A DNA stretch of 64,000 nucleotides from Mixophyes australis (GCA_036250195.1 JAVHZZ010000003.1:55691521-55755520); one strand, 5' to 3'; counted from the first letter of the stretch, positions 1-13,425 are shown. Notes: a model not told the origin generated them from the sequence alone. Program-made: numbers and translations.

Positions 1-62
1 ACACAAACAGTGTATAAATCCTGAGTTTAACATTTGGGCACACAGCACATCTGAGTAATATT

Positions 63-658
63 TAGAGATGTTCGGGCTCAGTTTTCTGAAAACCGAACCC
101 ACCCAAATTTAGGGGATCCGAGTAGGCTCGCGAGCCGGCTTTATTACTTTCACGCGTCCATGGATCTGAATTGATGAAAAACGTCATCGTCGCATTTTCA
201 GATCTCGCGAGTTTTGGATTACATAAGTACCAGGAGATCCAGCACCATTGCTCACACAGAAACAGGGGTAACAGTGTTCTTGTCACTCTCCATTCTCCAG
301 TGACATTGCTCAGTGCCATTGCTCACACAGAAACAGGGGTAGTAGTGTTGTTCTTGTCACTCTCCAGTCTCAAGTACCATTTCTCAGTGCCATTGCTCAT
401 ACAGAAACAGGAGGGGCAGCAGTGTTCTTGTCACTTGACAAAAATTGACTCGAAATTACTGGAAATTAATGTTATTGAGGTTAATAATAATGTAGGAACA
501 AAAAAAAAGCCCAATTATATGATTTTAGCAAAAAAAAAATAGGAATTTTAAGAAAAAAAAATAGGGATCCAAAACCAAAACACGCGAGGGCGGTTTTGCC
601 AAAACACGTAGTTAAACCAGATCCAAAACCAAAACACGAGGGACAGTGAACATCTCTA
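63..658. mobile_element. Non-autonomous hAT element (MITE), deletion derivative of the element at 40682
   Basis: The ends read TAGAGATGTTC and GAACATCTCTA, an 11-bp perfect terminal inverted repeat of hAT form (TAGNG). An exact 8-bp direct repeat, GTAATATT, flanks it at 55-62 and 659-666, the hAT hallmark. The last 200 bp or so, read on the minus strand, match the first 200 bp of the hAT element at 40682 (GTGTTTTGGTTTTGG runs, then the CTACATTATTATTAA block). The first 100 bp match the other end of that element in reverse complement. No transposase remains, so it is a deletion derivative that would depend on a related transposase. The short ORFs crossing it are not coding. Confidence 0.88.
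245..435 (+). repeat. Three-unit tandem repeat inside the hAT MITE
   Basis: A unit of about 71-74 bp starting CCATTGCTCA(C/T)ACAGAAACAGG occurs at 245, 316 and 390. It occupies the middle of the MITE, replacing the transposase region of the parent. The autonomous relative also has a subterminal tandem array, but with an unrelated unit. Confidence 0.75.
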
Positions 659-706
659 GTAATATTAGCCTGAGACACCACCGTCATCTGCACACTGAGA
701 CAGCAG

Positions 707-879
707 GGGGTATATTTACTAAACTGCGGGTTTGAAAAAAAATGTAGATGTTGCCTATAGCAACCAATCAGATTCTAGTTATCATTAATTTAGCACATTT
801 TACATAATGACAGTCAGAATCTGATTGGTTGCTATAGGCAACATCTCCACTTTTCAAACCCACAGTTTAGTAAATATAC
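707..879. mobile_element. Harbinger-like palindromic MITE, copy 1
   Basis: Two arms of about 75 bp are near reverse complements: GGGGTATATTTACTAAAC at the left and GTTTAGTAAATATAC at the right, each containing the GCAACCAATCAGATTCTA motif or its complement. It belongs to the same family as copies at 5382, 7308, 41567, 54130 and 54635. CAG stands at the left border. The right end has decayed (no CCCC or second CAG), so no duplication is demonstrable here; the superfamily call comes from the other copies. Confidence 0.8.
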
Positions 880-2065
880 GCACACATTTATCTGCTCACT
901 GGGACAGTTTTAACTATACATTTAACTATACATTTTTTAATACTTCAGACCAAGTCATTACTTAGCTTAACATCAGTCTTTATTTGAGCCACTCAGTTTA
1001 ATAAAGTATATTTGAAAACCAGTGTAAGTCACTTACCAAGCATATAAAGGACACCTTACAGCTTTGAACCAGTTGTGCTCCTCAAGTTGCTTAATTGCAC
1101 CTATATTTCCACTGGGGCACAATTGTGAAGGAGCAGCAATTTACACCGTAAGAGGGAGACGTTGGGCAGAGTGAGGGTGTCTCTAGTGAAGCATGGAGTA
1201 CGTGAACCAGAGCAGAAACATGATTTTAATTGGTGGAGAGGGAAAATTGTAATGATATAAAGGGTTGGAGAAGGTGCACTTTTGGGGGGTGTTCTTTGCT
1301 GTGCATGGCCATTCCCACTCCAGAAAAGGACTAGAAATCTGCTGCAGCTCAGAGCTGGTAGAGACAGAGTCTTGTCCTATACTTTGAATAAGACAAAACC
1401 ATTCCCATGCATAAAGAAGTAAAGAAAAACTAAACTGAGAATCTGGAGAAACTGTATCAAAATGCAATTCTGGCAAATTGATGATTTTGGGCAATATTGT
1501 CAGCCAGATTTAATTAAAGTCAAATTGTACCATTAATTAAATTACCATTTTAAATCTGCCTGTCAATATCTCCATCATTGATTGAACAGAATCGCGCTTT
1601 GATACTTTTACCCCAGAGTCTCAGTCTGCCCCACTGCTAGATAATCTGGGCTGGTTTCCTCTATATCACAGCATAGGTATTCCTGATTGTGACAAACAGC
1701 CTCAGTCTGGTTAGCACAGGGCTGGTGACTCTACTGGGGGAACACAAGTAAAAGCAGATTGCCCCCCTGTCAAAGGCTAACATCCCCTCGGGCTGTGGGA
1801 GCCAGGGAAATTAGAACGTTTTGGATCTTTTACCACTCCAGTATTCCCAATAAAAAATCTCTTCTTTCTTGTCTTGTCATAGACCAAATGTGAAAAAGTC
1901 ATATATGTATTACTAAACATCTCTGTATTCTCATGGGGTGTAACAGCTAATACCAAATAACACAATTATTTCTGTTTTTGATTTGGTCGAAACTTGAGAT
2001 AAGTTGGACTCAACATATATACGCGAAATTCACACTTTTCTTTCATGCATCTTTATCTTGCATAT
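880..2065. other. No gene or element recognised
   Basis: AT-rich sequence without a long open frame, terminal repeats or tandem structure that I can see. The short antisense frames here resemble no protein family I know. Confidence 0.5.
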
Positions 2066-2149
2066 GTACTAAGCAATTTCGCAGCTCTGTGCAGAGAACT
2101 CACTCACATCAGTCCCTGCCCCATTGGAACTTACAATTTAAATTCCCTA

Positions 2150-2198
<49 letters not shown>

Positions 2199-2406
2199 GA
2201 CACACAGACTAGGGTCAATTTGTTAGCAGCCAATTAACCTACCAGTATGTTTTTGGAGTGTGGGAGGAAACTGGAGCACCCGGAGGAAACCCACGCAAAC
2301 ACGGGGAGAACATACAAACTCACAGATAAGGCCATGGTTGGGAAATTAATTCATGACCCCAGTGCTGTAAGGCAGAAGTGCTAACCACTTAGCCACCATG
2401 CTGCCC
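2066..2406 (-). mobile_element. tRNA-derived SINE with microsatellite
   Basis: Read on the minus strand it starts with a tRNA-like promoter: TGGCTAAGTGG (A-box-like, plus-strand 2385-2395), then GGGGTCATGAATT (B-box-like). A conserved body follows (CTCCCCGTGTTTGCGTGGG, CCAAAAACATAC, GGTTAATTGGCTGC) and then a (TG)n tract. The same body is on the plus strand at 52777 and, more decayed, at 50741. In those copies the 3' end resembles an L2 LINE tail (GCTATATAAAT then ATGATG), which suggests mobilisation by L2 machinery. This copy lacks the last few tens of bases. Confidence 0.75.
2152..2192 (+). repeat. (CA)n microsatellite
   Basis: About twenty uninterrupted CA dinucleotides within the SINE body, followed by CAGA variants. 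The same position holds a CA/GA tract in the SINE fragment at 38253. Confidence 0.95.
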
Positions 2407-2745
2407 AGTGCTGCCACTGAGTTTCCAGTAAGCACCAGTGTTAATGGTTGTTAGTTTGGCTGGGAAAGTGAGATAAGAACCCAGGGTGTGAGAAGGACTT
2501 TTTTGTTCATATGTTGGTGACTTTAAACTAAAAGTAGTTAAATAAAAAAAGTCTGAAAGGGACGAAGTTAGTGGCAAAAATCCAAAGGGCTATTTTCCAA
2601 CTTAACGTCATTCCTTTTCTGAATCAGACTAGCGGCATTTTCATAACATCGATATTAGAAGTTATATTTACTTGTTTTCTATGAACTCGACATTCGGTAA
2701 GTGCTGGCAAATACATAGCCTGATACATAGGCGTTTAAAGCTTTG
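2407..2745. other. No gene or element recognised
   Basis: A spacer of about 340 bp between the SINE and a palindromic MITE. Nothing recognisable. Confidence 0.5.
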
Positions 2746-2934
2746 GGGGTAAATGTATCAATCTGTGGGTTCTTCAACACCCGCGTGTTCAGCCTCTTCC
2801 GCGATTAAATTTCAAGCGGCGCTGCATTGTAAAGGGTTAACTTCCCTTTACAATGCAGCACCGCTTGAAATTTAATCGCGGAAGAGGCTGAACACGCGGG
2901 TGTTGAAGAACCCGCAGATTGATACATTTACCCC
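2746..2934. mobile_element. Harbinger-like palindromic MITE, second subfamily
   Basis: This is an almost perfect 189-bp palindrome. The arms run from GGGGTAAATGTATCAATCTG and ACACCCGCGTGTTCAGCCTC inward to GCATTGTAAAGGG, then back out, with a loop of only a few bases. The 3-bp duplication TTG flanks it (2743-2745 and 2935-2937). The outer bases are shared with the more abundant family but the interior differs, so it is a sister subfamily. A half copy lies at 46704. The low divergence between arms suggests a fairly young copy. Confidence 0.85.
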
Positions 2935-3711
2935 TTGGTGTGTAACACACCTGTGTATTCCTGCCTCAAACATATTGGAGCAATCGTGCAGCCTACAGAC
3001 TGCATACTGCTAAGTTTTGCCACTTAACAAACAGGCAACTACATTTGCAGACATATTTGGAAATAAAATAAATAAACATATTAATTACCTAGGTTGCTGA
3101 TTGCTTGTAATGAAAAATAAATGTAAAAGCATTTTGCATTTTGTACAGTATGCATTTTTTTTTAATTTGTTGCATTATATACTACATTTTAACAGATTAA
3201 ATATTGAATTTTTTGCAACAAATAATTGCTTGCTAATCACCTTTCCGTGATTCTTGGGTAATGAATGTAAAGTAATTTTTATATCTAAAATGATAATATC
3301 TTGCTGGAATAGATGATAAAACAAGCTCTCTAGCAAAGAGATGATGCAAGTGCACAGATAGAAGCTTGAGCCTTAAGCTTCGATCATATACAGTTAGGAA
3401 AAACTCGCTGCTTGGATGCGTTTAGTCGAACTTGATTTGTTTCACGACAAATTTGTAGAACACATCTATGAGTTTAAATCTGAACTTTGAGTTTTTGTAA
3501 AAATATAGTAGATAAGTACATTATCTTATTACAATCAGAAAGAGCTTACTTTCAAAAACAAAATAAGTCAAACTTAGGTTTTAAAATATATTCACAAATA
3601 CTTATGTTATTTTTCCTTAAGCAGGAAACAACAGTTTTTAGTATTTTTTGTTGTGCTTGTTTTGCAAACCTTATTTCAGTATGGTGATTCCTTTCCCATT
3701 TAAGGCATGGT
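2935..3711. other. No gene or element recognised
   Basis: AT-rich DNA with homopolymer T tracts. The 66-codon frame near 3487 has low complexity and I do not support it as a gene. Confidence 0.5.
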
Positions 3712-5178
<1,467 letters not shown>

Positions 5179-5381
5179 GATCTATCATCCCGCTGTGCTG
5201 GCTTATAGCATTGTACCCTGCCCTGCATTGAATCCCTGCACCAACTCAGAATTCACTGTAGGGCAGAAACCCAAGGAGTTCTCTGCCAGGCTCATAGGTT
5301 TTTGAGACTCTGGTGGGTGAGAGAGAAAGGGAAGAGTAGATCAGCAGCAGGAATTGATAACTGTCTGTAAAACCGCACCAA

Positions 5382-5556
5382 GGGCTAGATTTACTAAGCT
5401 GCGGGTTTGAAAAAGTGGGGATGTTGCCTGTAGCAACCAATCTGATTCTAGCTTTCATTTATTTAGTGCATTCTACAAAATGACAGCTAGAATCTGATTG
5501 GTTGCTATGGGCAACATCCCCACTTTTTCAAACCCGCAGCTTAGTAAATCTAGCCC
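5382..5556. mobile_element. Harbinger-like palindromic MITE, copy 2
   Basis: Arms GGGCTAGATTTACTAAGCTG and CAGCTTAGTAAATCTAGCCC enclose the shared GCAACCAATCTGATTCTAGC palindrome. The 3-bp duplication CAA is at 5379-5381 and 5557-5559. Confidence 0.85.
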
Positions 5557-6232
5557 CAAATGTACAACTTTAGAAAATGTTCCCAGTAAATTCCAATAAT
5601 TGCTTGGCAAAATGGGCACTGTAGACTCCTGCTAAATTGATGATTACTAGTCTCAACCTGCAAATTTAATTCTTGTATTCGCACGTACATTACAACAGAT
5701 ATCCTCCACTTTATATGGGATGTCCAACTTCACAGATTTTAGAAATAAATGCAATTGTACAAAATACACAGCCCTCATTTAAAAAGTGCAACCAGTGTTA
5801 ATATTAATAACAGGTCAACACATTTAAGTGATTTGTGTTTTATTTTGAATAAAATCTTTTGTTTGAAAAAGTTTTTATTAAAATTTAACAGAAAGTATCA
5901 AAAACATTAATGTTTTTTTGTTTTGTATCAGAAAATAGTAAGGCTGTGCTACAACAGCATGCTTATCTAAATATTAAATACAATCGGCTCTGTGTCCAAA
6001 TGTACATAGAGCCCCGGTGCTCTGTTTTTGGAGCAGAGCGACGCCATATAAAATAGTGATTTATTACATAAAACCAGTGGTCGAGGTGGAAATTTAGAAG
6101 TGGCGGTATAGAAAATGTAATGTGAATGTAAGTGAATGGAATTTGATTTATAATGAGGGCAGTAGGAAAATGGCGATCTGGCATACCACCGTATACACCC
6201 CCACTTCAACCACTGCATGTAGCATAACTGCT
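5557..6232. other. No gene or element recognised
   Basis: AT-rich up to about 5960, then mixed composition. Nothing coding. A 14-bp direct repeat at 6233 marks the left edge of the next unit. Confidence 0.45.
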
Positions 6233-7073
6233 CAAAAACAGAACAGAGAACAAATAGTGGGGGATCCGCGCTATTCACGTGTGTGATGAAATGGGCAGCC
6301 AGAGGAACAAACAAAAGTGGTGGTCTCAAACCCCTATGGGATACAACAACAATGGATTCCCCAGCGCGATAGAGGGATGGAAAGAAAGAGAGGGGGGGGA
6401 GGGAAGGGGAAGTTTGGTCGGTGAAAAGGCAAAATAGGAATGGTAAATTTGTATATGATTGTGACAGTGTAAATAAAGTGGACTCACTTATTGTTTTGAG
6501 CACTACTGTTGGCCATTTGTGCGGGGACCTTGAGACTACTACTCGGTCATCACGTTAGGAGTACACACTCTCCAGGAGTGGGATCGCTGAGTGAAAGAAG
6601 GACCTCTGAAAGGATTATCTGGACACATCTTCTGGGGAGGGAGGTAAGTGCACTACCCAACCTTCCCAGACTCGTGCTTTAACATTCATTGTTTTTGTTT
6701 TTTTTGCATATAATATATCTTTTATTAGTGGCTGCCACTTTGGACTGTGAATTATTATTTAGTTTTCTACTACAACTCCACATCATCAACGGATATTTAT
6801 ACCATATTGAGATATCCTCTTGTCGTCCGTATAAGTAAGTCCAGATTGTTTTTAACACTGCCACATTCATATACATATACCATATTGAGATGTCTTTAAT
6901 TTGTCTGCATTAGTGAGTCCACTTTATTTACACTGTCACAATCATATACAAATTTACCATTCCTATTTTGCCTTTTCACCGACCAAACTTCCCCTTCCCT
7001 CCCCCCCCTCTCTTTCTTTCCATCCCTCTATCGCGCTGGGGAATCCATTGTTGTTGTATCAAAAACAGAACAG
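6233..7073. repeat. Large inverted repeat, possible unclassified foldback element
   Basis: Arms of about 155 bp at 6341-6497 and 6905-7060 are near-identical reverse complements (GATACAACAACAATGG at the outer edge; AAAGTGGACTCACT at the inner edge). They enclose a spacer of about 400 bp. That spacer contains a partial tandem duplication built on ACCATATTGAGAT near 6800 and 6880. A 14-bp direct repeat, CAAAAACAGAACAG, lies at 6233-6246 and 7060-7073 and could be a target-site duplication, although on the left it is about 95 bp outside the arm. The purine-rich tract in the left arm explains the short frames called there. Confidence 0.6.
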
Positions 7074-7307
7074 GACTGAGTATTTCAGCACAGGATGGAG
7101 GGGAAGGATTTTAATAATTAATCTCATCACAACGCATGGTCTCCCTCTCTCAGCCGTGACTCAGCCTCCAGCCAGGCCCCACAAATGGCCGCACAAAACA
7201 ATCTTCCGGAGGAAAATATGACTAAAATAATGTACGTGGGTCATGCTTTCTTACATATTTGTCTTTCTACATGAACAACTTTATATGTAAATTAGTGGAG
7301 ATTGTAA

Positions 7308-7482
7308 GGGGTATATTTACTAAACTGCCAGTTTGAAAAAGTGGAGCTGTTGCCTATAGCAACCAATCAGATTCTAGCTGTCATTTTGTAGAATGCACTA
7401 AATAAATGATAACTAAAATCTGATTGGTTGCTATAGGCAACATCTCCACTTTTTCAAACCCGCAGTTTAGTAAATATACCCC
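7308..7482. mobile_element. Harbinger-like palindromic MITE, copy 3
   Basis: It begins GGGGTATATTTACTAAACTG and ends CAGTTTAGTAAATATACCCC. The 3-bp duplication TAA is at 7305-7307 and 7483-7485. The right edge abuts a hAT MITE whose target site spans this border. Confidence 0.88.
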
Positions 7483-7487
7483 TAAGT

Positions 7488-7693
7488 CAGTGGTGGGCAA
7501 ACTCAGTCCTCAAGGGCCTTCCACCAGTTCATGTTTTTAAGATTTCTTTAATCATGCACAGCTGAGTTAATCTATTTGGCTGGGTCAGTAATTATCCCAG
7601 CTGTTTCTACAGACAGAAATCCTAAAAACATGAACTGTTGGTAGCCCTTAAAGGACTGAGTTTGCCCTTGAGGACTTAGTTTGCCCACCACTG
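7488..7693. mobile_element. Short hAT-like MITE
   Basis: Terminal inverted repeats CAGTGGTGGGCAAACT and its complement lie within a 206-bp foldback. A perfect 8-bp duplication, CCCTAAGT, is at 7480-7487 and 7694-7701. CAG...CTG ends and 8-bp duplications are typical of the hAT superfamily. The target sequence straddles the end of the neighbouring MITE, so this insertion is the younger. Confidence 0.87.
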
Positions 7694-7701
7694 CCCTAAG
7701 T

Positions 7702-9377
7702 GATGTAATATTTGTATAGGATAACCAATATCTCGCTTGAGACTGCACCACAGGGACCAGAATTATTTCATGAGTAACACTTTTTTTTTAAATGAGGATT
7801 TTAATTCTTAATTTTCTTTTTCATTTTTCAAAAAAAGGTGTTTTGTTTTTTTTGTTTCATTTTTAACTGTGCTCTATTTATCCATTTTTCCCAATTGTCC
7901 CTATGTGGTTCTTGTAGACTATACATATACTATACAGTTGTATATACTATATGTTTCTAATATTTATATGATATATATGTGCTGTATATATATTTTAAGT
8001 GATAGCTTACGCTTGACAAAAAGTCAGGGTTAAACCCCCTTCCCAATGAACATTCTGTGAATGCCCATATACTCCTATGAATAAATATACAGGGTAAAAA
8101 TACTCTTTATTTTATTACGGTCTAGACTTTAATACAGTGAAAGACTAGGTGCTACGCTAGGCAGAAAAATAAAGAAGACCGGAGTCTGAACAATACAATA
8201 CTGTCCTATGAAATGAAATAGACCATTTTAAAAATGATTTTAATTTAGATAAAATTCTGTGAAGCATATCCACATATGCATAACAATGTAACAATATACA
8301 AAGAATGCAGATAGACATCAGCATGCTGTTCAGGCTTCTGTTGAGAGATACTATGTTTCTCCTTCATATTTAAAATAAAATGTGACACATTTCTAATAGA
8401 AATGATAAAGCGTAGCTTCTGAAGCAGATGTTGTAAACATGATTCCATCATGCTCAGTATTTACTATTATGTGTACCCTGTTGTGCTGTGGTATGGTTTA
8501 ATAGTCTGCCATATATCAGAATGATTTGAAGGTTGATGTTAATGAAGGTCTGATTATTTATTATATTTTGCTGCTTGTTCATATTGTTTTTGTCATCTAT
8601 GCTTTCAGTCATAAACATTAACATACTACAGTACAATGCTGAAAATACTGCTTCCGGTTCATGCACTCACCAGTATTTAACACTCTTAAAATGCATGTTA
8701 ATTGACTTCCTCCCTTATCTTTTCTGTAATTAGTATCTGACATTAGAATGTGTTGATTTTACTCCTTTCTAACCAGTGTGGATTTTTACTTCCACTGGGG
8801 TCCAAGACTTTCTCTGACCTTTTCACTTGTCTCCACAGTGTATGATCATTATATTACCCCAAAGTTGTGGGAGGGGTATCAATAAGAGAATTTGAGAAAA
8901 CAAAGGGCACTGAAACTTTTGGCTAAAATGAATGATTTAAACAGGTAGCCTGAAAGGGATCCCCCCAGATAAAAATAAAATAGGGAGGGGGGAAAACTCG
9001 CCAAAATGATAAAGTGAGGAAAGGGACATATTAGTATATAAAGGTATTCATCCTCACCCATCAGCCAATACTAAGCTTTCTAATTGTCGGAGGGTTGATG
9101 ATTCAAACATGCAGTGAGAAAAGAAAGTCAAAATGTTCCAAGATAGGAATGTTTGAAGCACTTCCCAATACACAATGCAAGAAAACAGAGATGAATCTTT
9201 CTTAAGTAGCTATAACCCAGACTAACCATTTGTTCTGAGACACTTGAGATATTAATGAACTTAATAGTTATATATAAAAAAAATATTTGAATGTTTAATA
9301 TTAGAAAACTGAAGAATTTAAAGGAGTATAGGCCAAAAAATAATGATTAAAAATTTTGTGGATGGAAGCTAATATAA
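7702..9377. other. No gene or element recognised
   Basis: Very AT-rich, with TATATA-rich stretches around 7920-8000. No terminal repeats, no coding signal. Confidence 0.5.
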
Positions 9378-9600
9378 AACCAGTCAGTTATACACATCAG
9401 TCAGTTATTCACACCAGTCAGTTTTACACATCAATCAGAAACACATCATTCAGTTACATATCACTCAACTACATACATCAATCGGTTACACATCGGTCAG
9501 TTATACAAAGGTCAGTTACATATAAGTTAATTACACAGCGGTCAGTTACATACCAGTCAGTTATACAGATTAGTCAGTTACATATCAGTCAGCTATATAT
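9378..9600 (+). repeat. Degenerate minisatellite, CAGTTA-based
   Basis: About a dozen imperfect units of 16-20 bp built on CAGTTA(C/T)ACATCAGT, ending in (TA)n. The 113-codon frame across it is a product of the repeat and is not supported as a gene. Confidence 0.8.
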
Positions 9601-9703
9601 ATATATTATGCTTTCCAATGACTCCTCTTCAGTTTCCTACCTAACAATTTTGCCTTCTATGTACTACCTTTCTACTTCCTGCCTAACTACCATCTAACAG
9701 TTA

Positions 9704-10654
9704 CTTCAATAAGTGGGCTGTCCTCTCCTCTCCCTTCCCTCTATTCCAGACATTATCTACTGCCTCCCCGATTTTGCACACTTTATCCCTGTTCATTCCC
9801 TTCTTGATCCCTTACAGTTAGGCTTCCGCTCTCTCCAAATCACCGAGATTGCCCTCACCAAGGTGATTAATGAACTACTCTTGGCTAAGTAAAAGGGGCA
9901 CTTCTACCTGCTTCCTGCTCCTTGACCTCTCTGCCAATTTTGACACAGTGCACCATCCTCTCCTCCTTGACACCCTTCACTTCCTTGGCCTTTGTGGCAC
10001 TGTCCTTTCCTGGTTTACCTCCTACCTCTCTGATCATTCTTTCAGTGTCTCTTCCCTTGGTACCTCCTCGCCTCCTGTCCCACTACCTGTTGGGGTTCTC
10101 CAAGGTTTTGTTCTTGACTCATTACTTTTGTCTCTTTACACCTTCTCTCATCCAGTTCTTTGACCTCCAATATCACCTCTATGCCGGACACTCTATTCTA
10201 TTTCCTCCCCTGATCTCTGTCCCACACGTCTTTCCCATGTGTCCAACTGCCTCTCTGCAATCTCCACCTGAATGGCTGGACCTCAAGCTCAACAGATCCA
10301 AAACTAATATTATCATCTTTCCACTACCTAGCATCACATCCCCTCCTCTGCTATCCGTTAAGGTTGATGGAGTTGCCCTCTCCCCTGTTCTTCACGCATT
10401 TTACCTGGGGGAAATCTTCTTCTCCAATGTTTCTCTTCTGCTATGCCTCTCTACAAAACCCTCCATTGGCTCCTTATTCCCTCTAGATTACAATTCAAGT
10501 TGCTTACCCTCACCAGTACTCTTTAATACTCCCCCTTCATACATGTCCAAACTTGTCAAGAAATACTACCCTACTTGCCCATTACGTTCTGTCAATGACT
10601 TTCACATCTACTCATCACCTATCACAACCTCACACTCGAGTTCAATAAAGGCCT
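9704..10654 (+). pseudogene. L2-type LINE fragment, decayed reverse transcriptase
   Basis: Translation in shifting frames gives L2 RT blocks: the region before the palm (LLDPLQLGFRSL), then LLLDLSANFDTVHHPLLLDTL and SWFTSYLSDHSFSVSS. The segment that should hold the catalytic YADD reads YAGH near 10177. Further on there is a C-terminal remnant (SKLVKKYYPTCPLRSVNDFHI). Several frameshifts and internal deletions, the lost catalytic pair and the missing 3' tail make this an old, dead copy. It is related to the element at 3712 but more divergent. Confidence 0.8.
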
Positions 10655-12661
10655 AATGAGGCTGGGGAAATGGATGTTTGAATCAAATGAAGGACCTCAG
10701 TTATGGATACATGAATTGAATGATATACATAAAGGACAAGGAACACTGATAAATTGTAAACAACATATGAATTGAATAAAACACTAGGAACACTGATATA
10801 CAAATGAAATGAAGCAATGGAAAAAAAAGTTATACATTTATGAACAACTTGAGGAAACAGCCAAATGAATCCATTATAGACTGGGATAATGAGTATACAT
10901 ATTTAATAAGGTCTTGTGAAATGAGTGTACAAATAAAAAAACTGAGTAGATAAAACAAGCATGCAAATAAAAGACAAGAGATTGGGAAACAAATAAATGA
11001 TTGCAATAAAGGGCTGGGGAAACTTTCACAAAGATCAATTGAGGGAACTGTGGAATAAATTAAATATGGGCTGGGAAGCACATGTGTACTAAATTGAGAA
11101 TAGCAAAGGTATGCAAACGGGATAAAAGTTTTAGGAAATGGGTGCAAGGGTATATACTCAAGGTGGGGTATGTGAGCTTATAGACATATTAGGAACTGCT
11201 TAAATTGGGGAAATGGGGCTATTGAATGTAAACACATTAGATCTTTGGAAGTAAAAGGTTTCAAGAATAAACTTTGAATTGATGTTTATTCAAGGAGGAG
11301 GTAATGCGTGAAACAAGTGGCGTTTAAGGAAAGAAATATGAGCATACTTGAGTTGAATAGTAATTACTAGTAGAAAATAAGAAAAACAAAACTGAAAAAA
11401 ACATTGTAATGGAAACAAAAATTACTCTGGTATTAGGAAGTGAAAGAGCACAGATTGGATAAAACAATTGAGGAGAATGTAACTGATTGATAGCATGGTA
11501 TAGAGCTGGCAATGAAAAGCTGGGAAGTGAGAAGGGAAAGCATTGAAGTAGTGAAGGGAAATGTGAGGAAAACACACAGGGAATGGTTACATTGAGACGA
11601 GCAACTATAGGCATAGTATAGCTGTGATGAGTGCTGGAGACTGTGCATACTTCGGCTTTCATAAGGACTCATATAGAGTCCAATGTAAGTCCGAAACGGA
11701 AGCGTCAGATGCTCTTTACTGTACTATGCATGAGCAGTAAACAGGAGTATATCTAAGTCTGCATAGAGACTCCTCTCTGTGGAGGGAGGCGGAACAGGGG
11801 AGTGAAAGTGCAGGGGTAGACTAAGGACATGTTAACCCTCCTTATGTGTTATGTAGAATAGGAAGCAGCTGCAGATACACCTTAGTCAGCCCAAGTATCT
11901 CAAAATCACCATTCAGTCTCATGTGACACTTTAATGCATTAATACAAGCAGTAAGTCCCTTTATCTTTATTATCATCCATATCAGCACCAACAAATCTTA
12001 ATACCTAACGGGATTCTTATCATCATACACAGCAATTTGTATTTGTCAAATACTTCGTAATAAATAAAGACTATAACTCTCTCACTAAAATTGACTGTTG
12101 CCCAAAATTAAATGTTTTGATCATTTTCTGCTTTGTTGCAGCCTTCTCGGCTATTATTCTTCACTTACAGAGGCAACTATTCCTAGATACCTTAGCGGGG
12201 AATAAACAATGGGCTGTAACTGAGTTCATGCTCAGTTTTGTAAGAAACAATTTCTTTAAAAACATAAAAGATAAAAACTTGACAAATATATTATAGTCAA
12301 GAAACAATAAGAGAAACACAAATCTTTCCAAGTTCGGTTTATAGAAAGCTTTATTACATAGGGTAAAAAAATCGAATTTATAACCAGTTGATTATTCTTT
12401 ATTGGGTTTTTTTTAAAAAAAGGAACACACAGAAGTAACCCCTGCTTAGCAGTAGGAGGAGCAGTTTTTCCCCTCTGCAAAATGCATTAAAATCTCTGCC
12501 ACCTCTGAGGTTCCAGAGGTCAGGTCTTGTCCTTTAATAGGATGCATGTTATGCAGTAGGATATACTTCTGCAGGAAAGGGCATTTCTAGGTGCATTTTT
12601 AATAGTGTAATAGAAAAAGCACAATGCCCCCTCAATCTCAAACATTTTTATTGTTTCCACC
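10655..12661. other. No gene or element recognised
   Basis: An A- and G-rich stretch (10655-11660) with a loose internal periodicity of ATGAATTGAATA-like words, then ordinary AT-rich DNA. It could be an old, unrecognised repeat. The C- and S-rich antisense frames around 11324-11672 are not supported. Confidence 0.45.
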
Positions 12662-13425
12662 TATAATGAGCCACAGCAGTACTCGTGATGGTTCACTCTG
12701 TCCGTCTTCCTTCCTGACTGTTTGCTAGGCAGGCGGACAGATCTTCTGTAAATTGGACATTGCAATCGTGTGATCACCTATTACCCTGTGGAGGGTTCAC
12801 TTCCAGCACACCTTCTGATGGGTCTTCATTACTTTAAAAGGCAGGGACAACTGATCCTCCCTAATAGTTAAATAGTTTGTTCATGTATTCGTGAGCGTGC
12901 TGTGTTACTGTGATTTGTGCGCTATTTAACTGTTGCTTAACCGTTGCCTATGTCTGGATATTCTCTGTCTACTGCCTGTCTCAACCATTGGCTTTCTTTC
13001 TGGACCTCCCTAGCTTGCTGCATGTCCTGACCACTCGGTTTGTCTCCAGTTATGACTGTTTGCTGCCTCCCTCTGCCAATACATCATCTCAGGTTACTCT
13101 TTTGTTTACCACCTGGGGGCAAACAAAAGAGTAACTTGGGACTTGCAGAATCCACTGCTTAATACATTTACCACCTGGTGTTCTACTAATCGGTCCACCA
13201 GTTACAGCCAGTCTCAAAGCATCTTCGCTACCTGGCACCTGAAATAAATTCTTACTACTCTGAGCTTCAATCCTGGGGCTATCCAAGTACCTGTGAGAAT
13301 ATAGCTCACAGGTATAGGTGAAGACCATTCATACACCTTGTTTTAAGAATTTATCAGATGTTCAGTGGGAGCTGTTATACCACTAGGGCATTTTCCAGAG
13401 CATGCTCCAACTGGTGAAACTAGGC
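12662..13425 (+). repeat. Worn LTR-like sequence related to the solo LTR at 55717
   Basis: It shares order and words with the LTR at 55717: an ATAATGAGC-like start, a TATA-like TTTAAAAGGCAGGGA region near 12832, and TTACTACTCTGAGCTT (near 13250) followed by TACCTGTGAG and AGGTGAAGA. The borders and target duplication have decayed, so the ends given are approximate. It holds the hairpin at 13093-13135. Confidence 0.42.
13093..13135. repeat. Perfect 15-bp stem hairpin
   Basis: GTTACTCTTTTGTTT and its exact complement are separated by 13 bp. It lies inside a worn LTR-like sequence. No run of Ts follows to suggest a terminator. Confidence 0.85.

Noticed and set aside
6901..7221. 106-codon frame and the 178-codon antisense frame at 5967-6503
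   Set aside because: Both cross the arms of a large inverted repeat and have no family resemblance; the purine/pyrimidine tract keeps them open.
9356..9697. 113-codon frame rich in HQS, YTS and RSVT
   Set aside because: A translation of the CAGTTA-based minisatellite.
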